Notes: generated from the letters alone by a model not told the origin. Shown: positions 33,297 through 42,051, counted from the first letter of the stretch. The stretch is 64,000 nt of DNA from Bradyrhizobium hipponense (GCF_008123965.1 NZ_VSTH01000057.1:49357-113356), one strand, 5' to 3'. Translations and numbers: made by a program.

Positions 33297-34769
33297 ATGC
33301 AAAATATGGCGACCAATTTCCCCTCCTCACCGGCCAAGGCCGAGCTGCCGCTCGACCTCACCGGCCCGCACGTCACGGCCGGCGCCTCTGCCGCGCACCG
33401 GCTGTACCAGGCGCTGTGCGAGATGATCGTCGGAGGCCTCGTGAAGCCCGGCGAACCGCTGCCGCCGTCGCGGACGCTGGCCAAACAGACGGGATTTTGC
33501 CGCAACGCCGTCGTGAGCGCCTATGAGCGCCTGATCGCCGACGGCTTCGCGCAAGCCACCGTCGGCTCCGGCACCTTCGTCGCCGCGCGCATCCCGGCCC
33601 GAGCCGCGACGCCAAAGAAAACGAAGGCCGCGGTCGAATCGCCGCGGCAGGGCGCGCTCTCGCTCGGCTGCACCCATATCGACGAGCGCGCGGTGCAGCG
33701 CTTTCGCGCCATCGTCGGCCGGCGCATGCGCGCTTTCGGCGCCGAGCATCTGCACTACGGCGATCCGCGCGGCAGCCGCGAGCTGCGGGTTGCGATCGCC
33801 GATCATCTGTTGTCGGCGCGGGGACTGCGCTGCGACCCCGACCAGATCATGCTCACGTCAGGCACGCTGCACACGTTGCGCATCGTGCTCGGCACGATCC
33901 TGAAGGCGAAGGATCAGGTCTGGTGCGAGGATCCCGGCTATCCCATTGCACGCAGGACCATCGCGCAATGCGGCTATCGCACCGTCCCCATTCCCGTTGA
34001 TCCGCATGGGCTGCACGTCGCCGAGGGTCGGGCCGCGGCACCATCCGCGCGTGCGGCCTATGTGACGCCGTCGCATCAGTTTCCGCTGGGCGTGCAGATG
34101 TCGATGCCGCGGCGGCTCGAACTTCTCGACTGGGCGAAGCAGGCTGGCGCATTCGTGCTCGAAGACGATTACGACAGCGAGTTTCGCTACGACGGCGCGC
34201 CGCTGATGTCGCTCGCCGGCATCGATCATCTCCAGCGGGTGATCTACATGGGCACGTTCGCCAAGACGCTGTTTCCGGGCCTCCGCATCGGCTATTGCGC
34301 CCTGCCCGAAGGCCTGATCGCGGACGTCACCGCCGCGCGGGCCGCACTCGACCGCTTTCCCGGCACGCTGATGGAAGGCGCGGTTGCCGACATGCTCAAT
34401 TCCGGTGCCTTCGCCGCAAACCTGAAGCGCGTGCGAAAGCTCTATCGGGAGGCGCGCGACGCGCTGGCCGAAACGCTGGAAGCGGCTTCCGACGGCGCGC
34501 TGTCGGTGCCGGTGCCCTCGCAGGGCCTGCATCTGGTCGCGCGGTTCGATCCCTCAGTGGCCCCCGCGGTTGCGGCAGAGGCAAAACGGGCCGCCGGCGT
34601 GGAAGGTTGGCTGCTGGCCGACACCTACGCGCGGGCACGTCCCTTGCCCGGATTCGTGCTGGGATTTTCCGGCCATACGGTTCCGCAACTGGTAGCATCA
34701 GCCGAGCGCCTCGCGCGCGAATCGCGCGCCGCCCTGCGCGCGAGAGGCCAATCGGCTCAGCGGGCGTGA
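33297..34769 (+). CDS. MocR/PdxR-type regulator (GntR HTH fused to aminotransferase domain)
   Basis: 490 aa from ATG 33297 (or 33306). N-terminal GntR HTH: LYQALCEMIVGGLVKPGEPL, PPSRTLAKQTGFCRNAVVSA, YERLIADGF. Then a class I aminotransferase fold: HYGDPRGSRELRVAIADHL, VLEDDYDSEFRYDGAPLMSL and MGTFAKTLFPGLRIGY with the PLP-binding Lys. MocR proteins sense PLP or amino-acid adducts and control neighbouring genes; the divergent PPOX gene is the likely target. Confidence 0.93.
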   Translation: MQNMATNFPSSPAKAELPLDLTGPHVTAGASAAHRLYQALCEMIVGGLVKPGEPLPPSRTLAKQTGFCRNAVVSAYERLIADGFAQATVGSGTFVAARIPARAATPKKTKAAVESPRQGALSLGCTHIDERAVQRFRAIVGRRMRAFGAEHLHYGDPRGSRELRVAIADHLLSARGLRCDPDQIMLTSGTLHTLRIVLGTILKAKDQVWCEDPGYPIARRTIAQCGYRTVPIPVDPHGLHVAEGRAAAPSARAAYVTPSHQFPLGVQMSMPRRLELLDWAKQAGAFVLEDDYDSEFRYDGAPLMSLAGIDHLQRVIYMGTFAKTLFPGLRIGYCALPEGLIADVTAARAALDRFPGTLMEGAVADMLNSGAFAANLKRVRKLYREARDALAETLEAASDGALSVPVPSQGLHLVARFDPSVAPAVAAEAKRAAGVEGWLLADTYARARPLPGFVLGFSGHTVPQLVASAERLARESRAALRARGQSAQRA

Positions 34770-34836
34770 CGAAGCTTTCCTGTCAGAATCGCGTGCCGCT
34801 CCCTACATTGCAGCATCGATGCCGGGATCTCACACC

Positions 34837-35082
34837 ATGCTGAAGCGCTGCGCGACCTGCCTCTCGCTCCTGATCTGCCTCGCGTTCGCCACGACGGCAC
34901 GCGCGGGCACCGTCGGGCGCGAGCAGGACATCGTTGATCTCAAGCTCGGCCAGCGTGTGCAGGTGGATGACGGAACCTGCCCCGCCGGGCAGGTCAAGGA
35001 GGTGCGCGGCGCGAAGATGACCGACAAGGGGGTCTCGCGAACCAGCACCTGCGTGCCGCGGTTCGGTCCGAAATCGAAATAG
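34837..35082 (+). CDS. Small secreted protein (DUF6719-like)
   Basis: 81 aa from ATG 34837 (MLKRCATCLSLLICLAFATT, signal peptide; the ATG 18 bases earlier is possible). The mature part is VGREQDIVDLKLGQRVQVDD, GTCPAGQVKEVRG and CVPRFGPKSK, with two Cys that could pair. It resembles short periplasmic proteins with a DGTCPxGQ motif annotated as DUF6719 in Bradyrhizobium (from memory). No function known. It converges on the gene at 35089. Confidence 0.65.
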   Translation: MLKRCATCLSLLICLAFATTARAGTVGREQDIVDLKLGQRVQVDDGTCPAGQVKEVRGAKMTDKGVSRTSTCVPRFGPKSK

Positions 35083-35088
35083 CTGCGC

Positions 35089-35460
35089 TTAAGAGCCGTG
35101 CTTCGCCGGATCGAACATGCACTGCAAAGTCGGCTTGGCGATCTTGGTGAAAGTGGGGCCGATCTCGCTCTGCTTCGACGTCGGCACCCAATCGGTCTCG
35201 ATCGTCGGCACTCCGGTCTCGCTGATGCCGCGCAACAGCGCCTCGCGCAGGTCGCGATCCTCGACGACTGCGGCAGCATGATCATGCAGGCAACCGCAAA
35301 CTTCCTCGGGATGTTCCCAGCGCCCGAGCATGCGCGGCGCGCATTGGCGCACGAACTCGATGCGGGGATCGGGAAGTCGGCTGGGAGAGCGCACCTGCGC
35401 CTGGACGGAACTGATCGTCAAAAAGGAAATGAATGCTGCGGCGCAGAGACGAACAAGCAT
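35089..35460 (-). CDS. Hypothetical secreted protein
   Basis: 123 aa. Signal peptide MLVRLCAAAFISFLTISSVQA, then EFVRQCAPRMLGRWEHPEEV, CGCLHDHAAAVVEDRDLREA and QCMFDPAKHGS. Four Cys (one CxC) may form disulfides. The CAP..G....EEVCGC pattern recalls short rhizobial periplasmic proteins of unknown role. Confidence 0.7.
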   Translation of the reverse strand: MLVRLCAAAFISFLTISSVQAQVRSPSRLPDPRIEFVRQCAPRMLGRWEHPEEVCGCLHDHAAAVVEDRDLREALLRGISETGVPTIETDWVPTSKQSEIGPTFTKIAKPTLQCMFDPAKHGS

Positions 35461-35494
35461 GATGGCCTTTACCGGCTGATTTTCTTGTTGGCGA

Positions 35495-35683
35495 TCAGAA
35501 GCGCGCTGCGACCACGATTGCCTGCGGCGCCCTGGTCACGAGCGCCTGCGGCGCGGTGGTTGTGACCGGCGAGCCGCTGTACTGGAAGGTGCCGACGCCC
35601 GGCAGATTGCCGTCGGGCGATCCCGCGAACGAGGAACCGGCGAATACGAACCCAAAAGCAAGGATGAAGCTAAGCGCGCGCAT
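35495..35683 (-). CDS. Small exported protein (62 aa), unknown
   Basis: MRALSFILAFGFVFAGSSFA (signal peptide), then GSPDGNLPGVGTFQYSGSPV and an Ala/Val-rich tail. GGAG lies 9 bases before the ATG (35681-35683). An 11-bp inverted repeat lies about 120 bases upstream. Upstream of the gene at 35089 on the same strand, 34 bases apart. Confidence 0.65.
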   Translation of the reverse strand: MRALSFILAFGFVFAGSSFAGSPDGNLPGVGTFQYSGSPVTTTAPQALVTRAPQAIVVAARF

Positions 35684-36098
35684 GGACTTGTCTCCAGGTT
35701 CCGTGGCCTGCGGTGAGCCGTCGTCGTTGGGAGGTTGATAACCATGCGCGGTTTCGCGCGTGATGCGCCAAAGGCGGAAAATGGTTTCGTGTTCGTGAGA
35801 ATTGTTTCGTCGCTCCTGGGCGACGAAACATTCGGCGGGAAACTTCAATCATTTCAGATGGGTCGCGCGGTGGCTCAAAGCGGTCCGGTAAGCGCCGCTC
35901 AAGCCCCGGAAGCGTGCTGCGCCGGAGCACGGTCACATTCATGCCTTCCACGCTTCACATGCATTTTACGTTTTTCTGCTGAAGAGACCCGAACGAGGCT
36001 GGGCTCGTCGAACCGGGAGCGCGTCGCGCGCGACCCATGCCATCGAAACCGACAAGCCCGGATCACCACCGGGTGGGTTCACGTGAGGGAAGGCCATC
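35684..36098. other. Gene-free stretch
   Basis: 415 bases; frames across it have no domain or good start site. It contains the inverted repeat at 35803-35830 and presumably promoters for the two divergent small genes. Confidence 0.4.
35803..35830. promoter_or_regulatory. Perfect 11-bp inverted repeat
   Basis: TGTTTCGTCGC, 6-base spacer TCCTGG, GCGACGAAACA. No T-run follows on either strand, so an operator or an mRNA hairpin is more likely than a terminator. Function unknown. Confidence 0.5.
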
Positions 36099-36308
36099 AT
36101 GATGGCGAAAGATCGCGCAACGGCGCGCGACGCGGGCCAGCGGACCGAGCGCACAGATCAACGCCCCGTTCGCGACGGCACGGCCTCGGCTGGCGCCATG
36201 GCAGTGCAATCGAGCCGCGGCTTCGAGGCCGCGCCGCAGGCGTTCGTGCGGCTGACCGGCTCGCACCTCGCCAAATCCCGCGTCAGCCGCCAACGCGTCA
36301 CTGAGTGA
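36099..36308 (+). CDS. Possible small protein (69 aa)
   Basis: MMAKDRATARDAGQRTERTD then QRPVRDGTASAGAMAVQSSR and a basic C-terminus. It is Arg/Ala-rich with no hydrophobic segment. GAGGGAAGG lies upstream of the ATG. Coding potential is uncertain because any frame in GC-rich DNA can look like this. Confidence 0.35.
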   Translation: MMAKDRATARDAGQRTERTDQRPVRDGTASAGAMAVQSSRGFEAAPQAFVRLTGSHLAKSRVSRQRVTE

Positions 36309-36320
36309 ACGCGCAACACC

Positions 36321-36872
36321 TCACTGAGTGAAGAACTCGCCGCACTTCTGGACGTTGGCGTCAGCCGGTCCCCACGGCATGATCGGCACGGTCGATGTCG
36401 AGTTCTTCGGCGATCCCTCGATCAGCTTGTCCGAATAGACCATGTAGACGAGCACGTTGCGCTTGGCGTCACAGCCGCGCACGATCTGCATCTTCTTGAA
36501 GAACAGCGAGCGTCGCCGGCGGAACATATCGTCGCCCTGCCCCATCCCTTTGTCCTTGAACTTGATCGGTCCAACCTGGCGGCAGGCAAGCGAGACGTCC
36601 GAGACCTCCTCGGCCAGGCCCAGCCAACCCTTGAAACCGCCCTTCTCCGGCACTGTGAAATGACAGGCGACGCCCTCGACCTCGGGATCGTCGAGGCCGT
36701 AGGTCGCGAGCTTGTCGTTCGGGCTGACCCATTTGAACACTGTAGAGCGGCGGAAGATCAGATCCGGCTCGTCCGCAGCGGACGCGGACGCCACAGGCAC
36801 GACCAGCAGCACGAGCAATAAAGCGATATCTTTCAAGCGGATGTCGGAAAGAACGGGGAAACGGGATGACAT
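36321..36872 (-). CDS. CreA family protein
   Basis: 183 aa from ATG 36870-36872, GGAG upstream. A signal peptide (DIALLLVLLVVPVASASA) is followed by the CreA pattern: CHFTVPEKGGFKGWLGLAEE, SLACRQVGPIKFKDK, SLFFKKMQIVRGCDAKRNVL and VYMVYSDKLIEGSPKNSTST. It is periplasmic, of unknown biochemical function; enterobacterial creA lies beside the creBCD system, absent here. Confidence 0.9.
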   Translation of the reverse strand: MSSRFPVLSDIRLKDIALLLVLLVVPVASASAADEPDLIFRRSTVFKWVSPNDKLATYGLDDPEVEGVACHFTVPEKGGFKGWLGLAEEVSDVSLACRQVGPIKFKDKGMGQGDDMFRRRRSLFFKKMQIVRGCDAKRNVLVYMVYSDKLIEGSPKNSTSTVPIMPWGPADANVQKCGEFFTQ

Positions 36873-37068
36873 GAAGTTCTCCGGTAGCAACTCCCCGCAA
36901 TGTAGGCACGCGAACGCCGGCCAGGAAGGCGACAAGCGCCCGATCACGGCCACCGTTTACCGCTCCGTGAGGCTTTTTTGCTACGGCTTGGACAAATGTA
37001 GCTGATGGCAGAACTGCCGTGCTGGTGAACGCGTATCCCCTCTGTGAGACTAACATCTGATTTGGATT

Positions 37069-38760
37069 ATGGATTCGAGGATGAATAGCGTGAACGGGTC
37101 TGGTTTCTCTGCCAAGCCGGCGCGGCTCTGGCAGGTCGCCATTTTGACGGCGGCGGGTGCGATCGGTACGGCAAACCAGGCCGAAGCAGCGTTTTATTAT
37201 TGGACTGATTATTCCGACGGGTCTTACGGCCGGCAGGAGCGCCATATCGAGGGGCCCCGGCAAAAGCCGCAGAAGCGTGGTGCGACCGGGAAGAAAGAGG
37301 TCGTCGCCGAAAAGGAGGCCGGCGCGAAGCCGCAAGGGCCGCTCGTCATCATCGTCTCGATCGACCGTCAAAAGGTCACCGTCTACGACACCCATGGCGT
37401 GTTTGCGGAATCGCCGGTGTCGACCGGCATGAAGGGCCATTCGACGCCGATGGGCGTGTTCAGCGTCATCCAGAAGCACAAATTTCACCACTCCAACATC
37501 TACAGCGGCGCGCCGATGCCGTACATGCAGCGGATCACCTGGTCCGGCATCGCCATGCATGCCGGCGTGCTGCCGGGCTATCCGGCGTCGCACGGCTGCA
37601 TCCGCATGCCGATGGCGTTCGCGGTGAAGATGTGGAATTGGACCAGAATGGGTGCGCGCGTGATCGTCACGCCGGGCCAGACGACCCCGCAAGACTTCTC
37701 ACATCCCCTGCTCGCCGCCGCGCGCGTGCCGCCGCAGCCCGCTGCGAGCCTCGAACCGACGACCACGGTCGGCGACAAGGCAGACAAGGGCGCGACTGAC
37801 GCCAAGGTCACTGAAGCCAAGGTCACTGAAGCCAAACCAGTGGAGACGAAGTCCGCCAGCGCGGAGGCCATGCCGGAGCTGCGCTCGACGGTCGGCCACG
37901 CTGTGATGTCGGATGCGACGACGGGCAACGCGTCGGCGCACAACGATGCGGCCAAGTCCGACGTTAAGTCCGACGTCAAGACTGATACTGCCCAGACTGC
38001 GAAGCCTCAAGCCGAAGAAGCCGCCAAGTCCGCGAACGCCGAAGCGCATCCGGTCGATGCTGCGGAATCGCCCAGGGCGATGACCGCCGATGAAGTGCCG
38101 GTCAAGAAGGCGGAGGCCGCCAAGACCGAGCAGGCCGAAGCCCCGAAGACCGAAGCCGCTCAAACTACAACGTCCGAGCCCGCGAAGCAGGCTGACGCGA
38201 CGGTGACGGCAACGACGGCCAAGCAGGCGGCCTTGCCTGAGACGAGGAAGGATCAGACTCGGGCCGCCGATCCCGCGCCCGCCGCGAAGCCGGACGTGCC
38301 GAAGCGGGCCGGCCAGATTGCGGTTTTCATCAGCCGCAAGGACTCCAAGCTTTACGTGCGGCAGAACTTTGCGCCGCTGTTCGAGGTGCCCGTCACGATC
38401 GCGGCCAGCGACCGGCCGCTCGGCACGCATGTCTTTACCGCCGTGGTCGACAAGACCGACGCCAATGCGCTGCGTTGGTCGGTGGTATCCCTGCCCGTCT
38501 CCGTCCGCTCCGCCGAGCGCGAGGACGACGGCCGCATAACGCGCCGCCAGCGCACGGCCGCCGTGATCCCCGTTGCGGCAAAGCCCGTCGTCACACCGGA
38601 CAGCCCGACTGAGGCGCTCGACCGGATCTCGATCCCTGCCGACACCATGGCCCAGGTCAACGAGATGCTGACCAGCGGCGGCTCGATCATCGTGTCCGAC
38701 CAGGGCCTCAACCAGGGCGAGACCGGCGAAGGCACCGACTTCATCGTCCGCCTGCGCTAG
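37069..38760 (+). CDS. L,D-transpeptidase (YkuD) with a long linker and a second, degenerate YkuD-like part
   Basis: 563 aa. After an N-terminal hydrophobic segment, residues about 91-205 form the YkuD domain with the active-site motif HGCIRM (Cys177) and upstream His. It makes 3-3 peptidoglycan cross-links or anchors proteins, in the periplasm. Residues about 210-410 are a Lys/Ala/Glu/Thr-rich linker (VTEAKVTEAKPVETK-type). Residues about 413-475 (GQIAVFISRKDSKLYVRQNF, IAASDRPLGTHVFTAV) resemble the first half of another YkuD domain but have no HxxxC motif. ATG 37081 is an alternative start. Confidence 0.85.
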   Translation: MDSRMNSVNGSGFSAKPARLWQVAILTAAGAIGTANQAEAAFYYWTDYSDGSYGRQERHIEGPRQKPQKRGATGKKEVVAEKEAGAKPQGPLVIIVSIDRQKVTVYDTHGVFAESPVSTGMKGHSTPMGVFSVIQKHKFHHSNIYSGAPMPYMQRITWSGIAMHAGVLPGYPASHGCIRMPMAFAVKMWNWTRMGARVIVTPGQTTPQDFSHPLLAAARVPPQPAASLEPTTTVGDKADKGATDAKVTEAKVTEAKPVETKSASAEAMPELRSTVGHAVMSDATTGNASAHNDAAKSDVKSDVKTDTAQTAKPQAEEAAKSANAEAHPVDAAESPRAMTADEVPVKKAEAAKTEQAEAPKTEAAQTTTSEPAKQADATVTATTAKQAALPETRKDQTRAADPAPAAKPDVPKRAGQIAVFISRKDSKLYVRQNFAPLFEVPVTIAASDRPLGTHVFTAVVDKTDANALRWSVVSLPVSVRSAEREDDGRITRRQRTAAVIPVAAKPVVTPDSPTEALDRISIPADTMAQVNEMLTSGGSIIVSDQGLNQGETGEGTDFIVRLR

Positions 38761-38852
38761 CGCGCGTCGCCGCGCCAGATAACGCGGTGTTGAGCAGGCC
38801 GAACGCATTGACGGAGTAGAGTGCGTGGCGGATCACGTCGGGGGACGTCGCC

Positions 38853-39418
38853 ATGCTGAACCGCAGGACCATGCTTGCCGCGCTTCTCGCGACGGCCGCG
38901 TCTTCAACACGCGTGCTGGCCGACGGCGGCATGAGCCGGATCTCGGCTTACGCCTTCTCCTTCCCCGCATTGTCCGGCGACGACATCCGCCTCGCTGCCT
39001 TCACCGGCCGGCCGCTGCTGGTGGTCAACACCGCCTCGCTTTGCGGCTACACGCCACAATATGTGGGTCTGCAAGAGCTCTGGAGCGAGTTTCGGGAGCG
39101 CGGGCTTACAGTCATCGGCGTGCCCTCCAACGATTTCGGTAGCCAGGAGCCCGGCGGCAGCAGCGAGATCTCGAAGACCGCGCACCACCAATACGGGTTA
39201 CCTTCCCGATCGCGGCCAAGGCTGCCGTGGTGGGACCGAAGGCGCATCCTTTCTACAAATGGGCGGCGGAAGCGCGGCCCCGGGACGTTCCGCGCTGGAA
39301 CTTCCACAAGTATCTGATCGGCCGCGACGGCTATATCGCCGACGTGTTTGCATCGGCCGTCGAGCCGACCGACACGCGGGTCAAGACGGCAATCGCCAAG
39401 GCGCTGGCCGCCAGTTGA
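38853..39418 (+). pseudogene. Glutathione peroxidase-like gene with a single frameshift
   Basis: The first frame (MLNRRTMLAALLATAASSTR, Tat/Sec-like signal) covers the redox site NTASLCGYTPQYVGLQELW and VIGVPSNDFGSQEPGGSSEI. At about 39194-39199 one base is missing (TACGGG-TTACC where GGGGTTACC would be in frame). The rest continues in frame 2 as VVGPKAHPFYKWAAEARPRD, WNFHKYLIGRDGYIADVF and stops at 39418. All key motifs (peroxidatic Cys, WNFxKYL) are otherwise intact, so a sequencing error is as likely as a recent mutation. Confidence 0.8.
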
Positions 39419-39582
39419 CGTATCGCCCCCAACACCGTTGGGCACAATTGTGGGCGAAGTGCCAAACAGCCGTTGCCATGGCGATGGGCCACCATCTAGG
39501 CTAGTATCACAAGGGGCAGGATGGTTTTGCCGGAGGCGAAAAGCCACGGCGGAACAACGGGATCAATCTCGAGGACAACACC

Positions 39583-40584
39583 ATGCGTGTGGCGGCAGGA
39601 CTGATTTTGGCAAGCGCGATGTCTGTTGCGATGACAGGCGCAGCATGGTCGCAGACCCCGGCCGCGAAGCCTGCAGCCGCAACGCAGGCGGTACCGGCCG
39701 CGACGCCGGCAGGTCCGGTTCCGGCAGCAGCGCCCGCACCCCAGGCTGCGGCAAAACCGATCCCGCCGCAACAAGCGCCGCAGCCGGCTCGCGCTGCCTG
39801 CAACAATCCGAACGCGCTAGGCGTCGCCCGCACCGTCGAGATTGATACCACTGGCGGCCCCGGCTTCGGCTTCGAGCATTTCAAGGAGCTCGACTTCCTC
39901 CGCGACCACGAGGTGGTGTTGACCTTCGACGACGGCCCGTGGCCGCGCAACACCCCGGCGGTGCTCAAGGCGCTCGCCGACCAGTGCACCACCGGCATCT
40001 TCTTCCCGATCGGCAAGCACTCGACCTATGAGCCGGAGATCCTGAAGCAGGTCTACGCGGCCGGCCACACCATCGGCGCACACACCTGGTCGCACGCCAA
40101 TCTCAACAACAAGAAGCTCACCGAGCAGCAGAAGAAGGATGAGATCGAGAAGGGCTTTTCCGCGGTGAAATGGGCACTCGGCGGCGTCTCGCCCTCGCCG
40201 TTCTTCCGCTTCCCGGCGCTCCAGCATCCGCCGGAGATGGTCACCTATCTCGGCAACCGCAATATCGCGATCTTCTCCTGCGACCTCGACTCCTTCGACT
40301 TCAAGGCCTCTAAGCCCGAGAAGGTGATCGACACCGTGATGAAAAAGCTCGACAAGCTCGGCAAGGGCATCATCCTGATGCACGACTTCCAGAAGCACAC
40401 GGCCGAGGCTCTTCCCGAACTTCTGAACCGCCTGAAGGCCGGTGGCTTCAAGGTGGTGGCGATGCGCGCCAAGTTCCCGGCCACGACGCTGCCCGAGTAT
40501 GACCAGGAGCTGCTCAAGGACGTCAAGCTGCCGACGGTCAGCAACCGGCCGGTCAACAGCGTCGTGACGACGGTCTCCGAATAG
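39583..40584 (+). CDS. Polysaccharide deacetylase (NodB homology domain)
   Basis: 333 aa. Signal peptide MRVAAGLILASAMSVAMTGA, a Pro/Ala-rich linker (about residues 24-70), then the NodB domain: VVLTFDDGPWPRNTPAVLKA (metal/catalytic Asp pair), GAHTWSHANLNNKKL (HxxxH), FFRFPALQHPP (RxxP) and IILMHDFQKHTAEALPELL (final His). All five carbohydrate esterase 4 motifs are there, so it should remove acetyl groups from a cell-envelope polymer in the periplasm. Confidence 0.92.
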   Translation: MRVAAGLILASAMSVAMTGAAWSQTPAAKPAAATQAVPAATPAGPVPAAAPAPQAAAKPIPPQQAPQPARAACNNPNALGVARTVEIDTTGGPGFGFEHFKELDFLRDHEVVLTFDDGPWPRNTPAVLKALADQCTTGIFFPIGKHSTYEPEILKQVYAAGHTIGAHTWSHANLNNKKLTEQQKKDEIEKGFSAVKWALGGVSPSPFFRFPALQHPPEMVTYLGNRNIAIFSCDLDSFDFKASKPEKVIDTVMKKLDKLGKGIILMHDFQKHTAEALPELLNRLKAGGFKVVAMRAKFPATTLPEYDQELLKDVKLPTVSNRPVNSVVTTVSE

Positions 40585-40587
40585 CCG

Positions 40588-41148
40588 TTGCCATTGTCCT
40601 TCCGCATCGAAGGCTACGTCATCGTCTCCGCCGACGGTATGCTCGCTGACGTGGATCATGTCATGCCCGACAGCCTCAAGTTCGAAGGCGACAAGCTGTT
40701 CTTCGAGCAGGCGCTTGATCGCGCCGCATTGATCGTGCACGGCCGGCATTCGCACGAGCAGCAGCCGAACTCGCCGAAGCGCAAACGGCTGATCGCAACC
40801 CGCAAGATCAAGGCCCTCACCGTCGATCTGGAGACGCCGAACGCGACGCTATGGAATCCGGATCATGCGAGCTTCGAGAAGGCCTGCGCCTTCGCCGAAG
40901 TCGCCTCCGGTACCGTCGCGATCATCGGCGGCCCCTTCGTGTTCGACATGTTCATGGACCGCTACGACACGTTCTGGCTGTCGGAGGCCCCGCACGTCCG
41001 CCTGCCCGGCGGCGAAGGCTGCTTTATCGGCGTGCCGGCGCGGACGCCGCACCAGGTGCTGGCTTCACACGGCATGAAGCCGGGCGCGCCGTTCCTGCTT
41101 GACGCGGCGCATGAGGTGACCGTCACGCCGTGGCGTCGGGCGGGTTGA
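40588..41148 (+). CDS. Dihydrofolate-reductase-like (RibD C-terminal-type) protein
   Basis: 186 aa starting at a TTG (40588 or 40594) only 3 bases after the deacetylase stop, so probably co-transcribed. FRIEGYVIVSADGMLADVDH matches the DHFR fold's first strand (vSlDGmiA); ALIVHGRHSHEQQPN and VAIIGGPFVFDMFMDRYDTF carry the GxxH and GG motifs of the NADPH site. A small DHFR-like reductase is likely; substrate unknown. Confidence 0.75.
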   Translation: MPLSFRIEGYVIVSADGMLADVDHVMPDSLKFEGDKLFFEQALDRAALIVHGRHSHEQQPNSPKRKRLIATRKIKALTVDLETPNATLWNPDHASFEKACAFAEVASGTVAIIGGPFVFDMFMDRYDTFWLSEAPHVRLPGGEGCFIGVPARTPHQVLASHGMKPGAPFLLDAAHEVTVTPWRRAG

Positions 41149-41169
41149 ACCTCCCGCCTTCTCAAAATT

Positions 41170-41194
41170 GAGAAAACAACCCCATGCAAAGTAG
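41170..41194 (-). repeat. Dispersed repeat motif, reverse copy of 18283-18308
   Basis: GAGAAAACAACCCCATGCAA followed by AGTAG; its complement matches CTACTGTGCATGGGGTTG at 18283. Confidence 0.5.
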
Positions 41195-41238
41195 AACGGG
41201 CCGCCGGCCAGGATGCCTTGAGCGGCGCCTATAGACCT

Positions 41239-41691
41239 CTACACGTCCCCGTACGCCGCTTCGGCCGGACGCGTGGCACGGCCGTAGCCCATGATCATGA
41301 ATAGCGCGCCGATGATCGAGAGGTTCTTGAGCGCGTCGACCAGCACCTTGCCGTTGTCAGGCGGCGCCTGGTTCCAGAAATCATAGAACAGCACGGTCGC
41401 GACCGCGACGTAGACGATCAGCAGCATCGCGAAGAAGCGCGCGCCGAAATTCAGCGCGATCATCAGGCCGGCGATGATCTCGAGCGCGCCGACCGCGATC
41501 GCCAGCAGCTGCGGCGTGGTCTTGCCGGTCGCCTGCTCGGCTTGCTGGGCATAGGTTGCGACGATGTCTGGCACTGTGATCTTGCTGGCGATCATCTCGG
41601 CGGTGCCGGGAATATCGAGCAGCTTGGTCGCGCCCGTGTATATAAACAGCACGGCGAACAGGATCCGCCCGAAAGTCACGAACGCTGGCAT
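41239..41691 (-). CDS. DoxX family membrane protein
   Basis: 150 aa with four membrane segments: TFGRILFAVLFIYTGATKLL (the DoxX start with GxxKL), LLAIAVGALEIIAGLMIALN, FAMLLIVYVAVATVLFYDFW and NLSIIGALFMIMGYGRAT. The loop between TM1 and TM2 is polar. DoxX-like proteins are thought to take part in redox reactions at the membrane (thiosulfate:quinone or others), but most, including this one, are uncharacterised. Confidence 0.85.
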   Translation of the reverse strand: MPAFVTFGRILFAVLFIYTGATKLLDIPGTAEMIASKITVPDIVATYAQQAEQATGKTTPQLLAIAVGALEIIAGLMIALNFGARFFAMLLIVYVAVATVLFYDFWNQAPPDNGKVLVDALKNLSIIGALFMIMGYGRATRPAEAAYGDV

Positions 41692-42051
41692 GATCGGCCT
41701 CTTGGCAAAACTCTGAGCGCGAGACGCTTCAGGGGATTATGAAGTGTCCGTTCGCGGTTTACAAACGGGGAAATAGAGAACTGCAAGTTATTCAAAGTCG
41801 GCCGCGTTCTTCCCCTCTCCCCTTGTGGGCCCCTTGTGGGAGAGGGTGGCATAGGCGGCCTTCGGCCGCCGTCCTTAGAACGCCGATGCTTCGCATCGGC
41901 TATGGCGCAGCGGCGAGACGGGTGAGGGTATCTATCGGCACGGAAAACTCGCGAGATTTCGACTCGCGGAAACAACCCCTCATCCGGCGCTTCGCGCCAC
42001 CTTCTCCCACAAGGGGAGAAGGATTTGCACCACCCGCGCGGCACCGGCTCG
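41692..42051. other. Gene-free stretch
   Basis: 360 bases between doxX-like and maeB, mostly filled by the palindromic element at 41812-42022. Frames running through it are an artefact of its CTCTCCC/GGGAGAG arms. Confidence 0.6.
41812..42022. repeat. Palindromic intergenic element of about 210 bp
   Basis: Left end CCTCTCCCCTTGTGGGCCCC and right end TCTCCCACAAGGGGAGAAGG are near-complementary. Inside are CGGCCTTCGGCCG and GATGCTTCGCATC hairpins. It resembles dispersed non-coding elements common in rhizobial intergenic DNA. Confidence 0.75.

Noticed and set aside
35735..36304. 189-codon plus-strand frame
   Set aside because: Spans the inverted repeat and the likely promoter region; composition does not resemble a protein domain.
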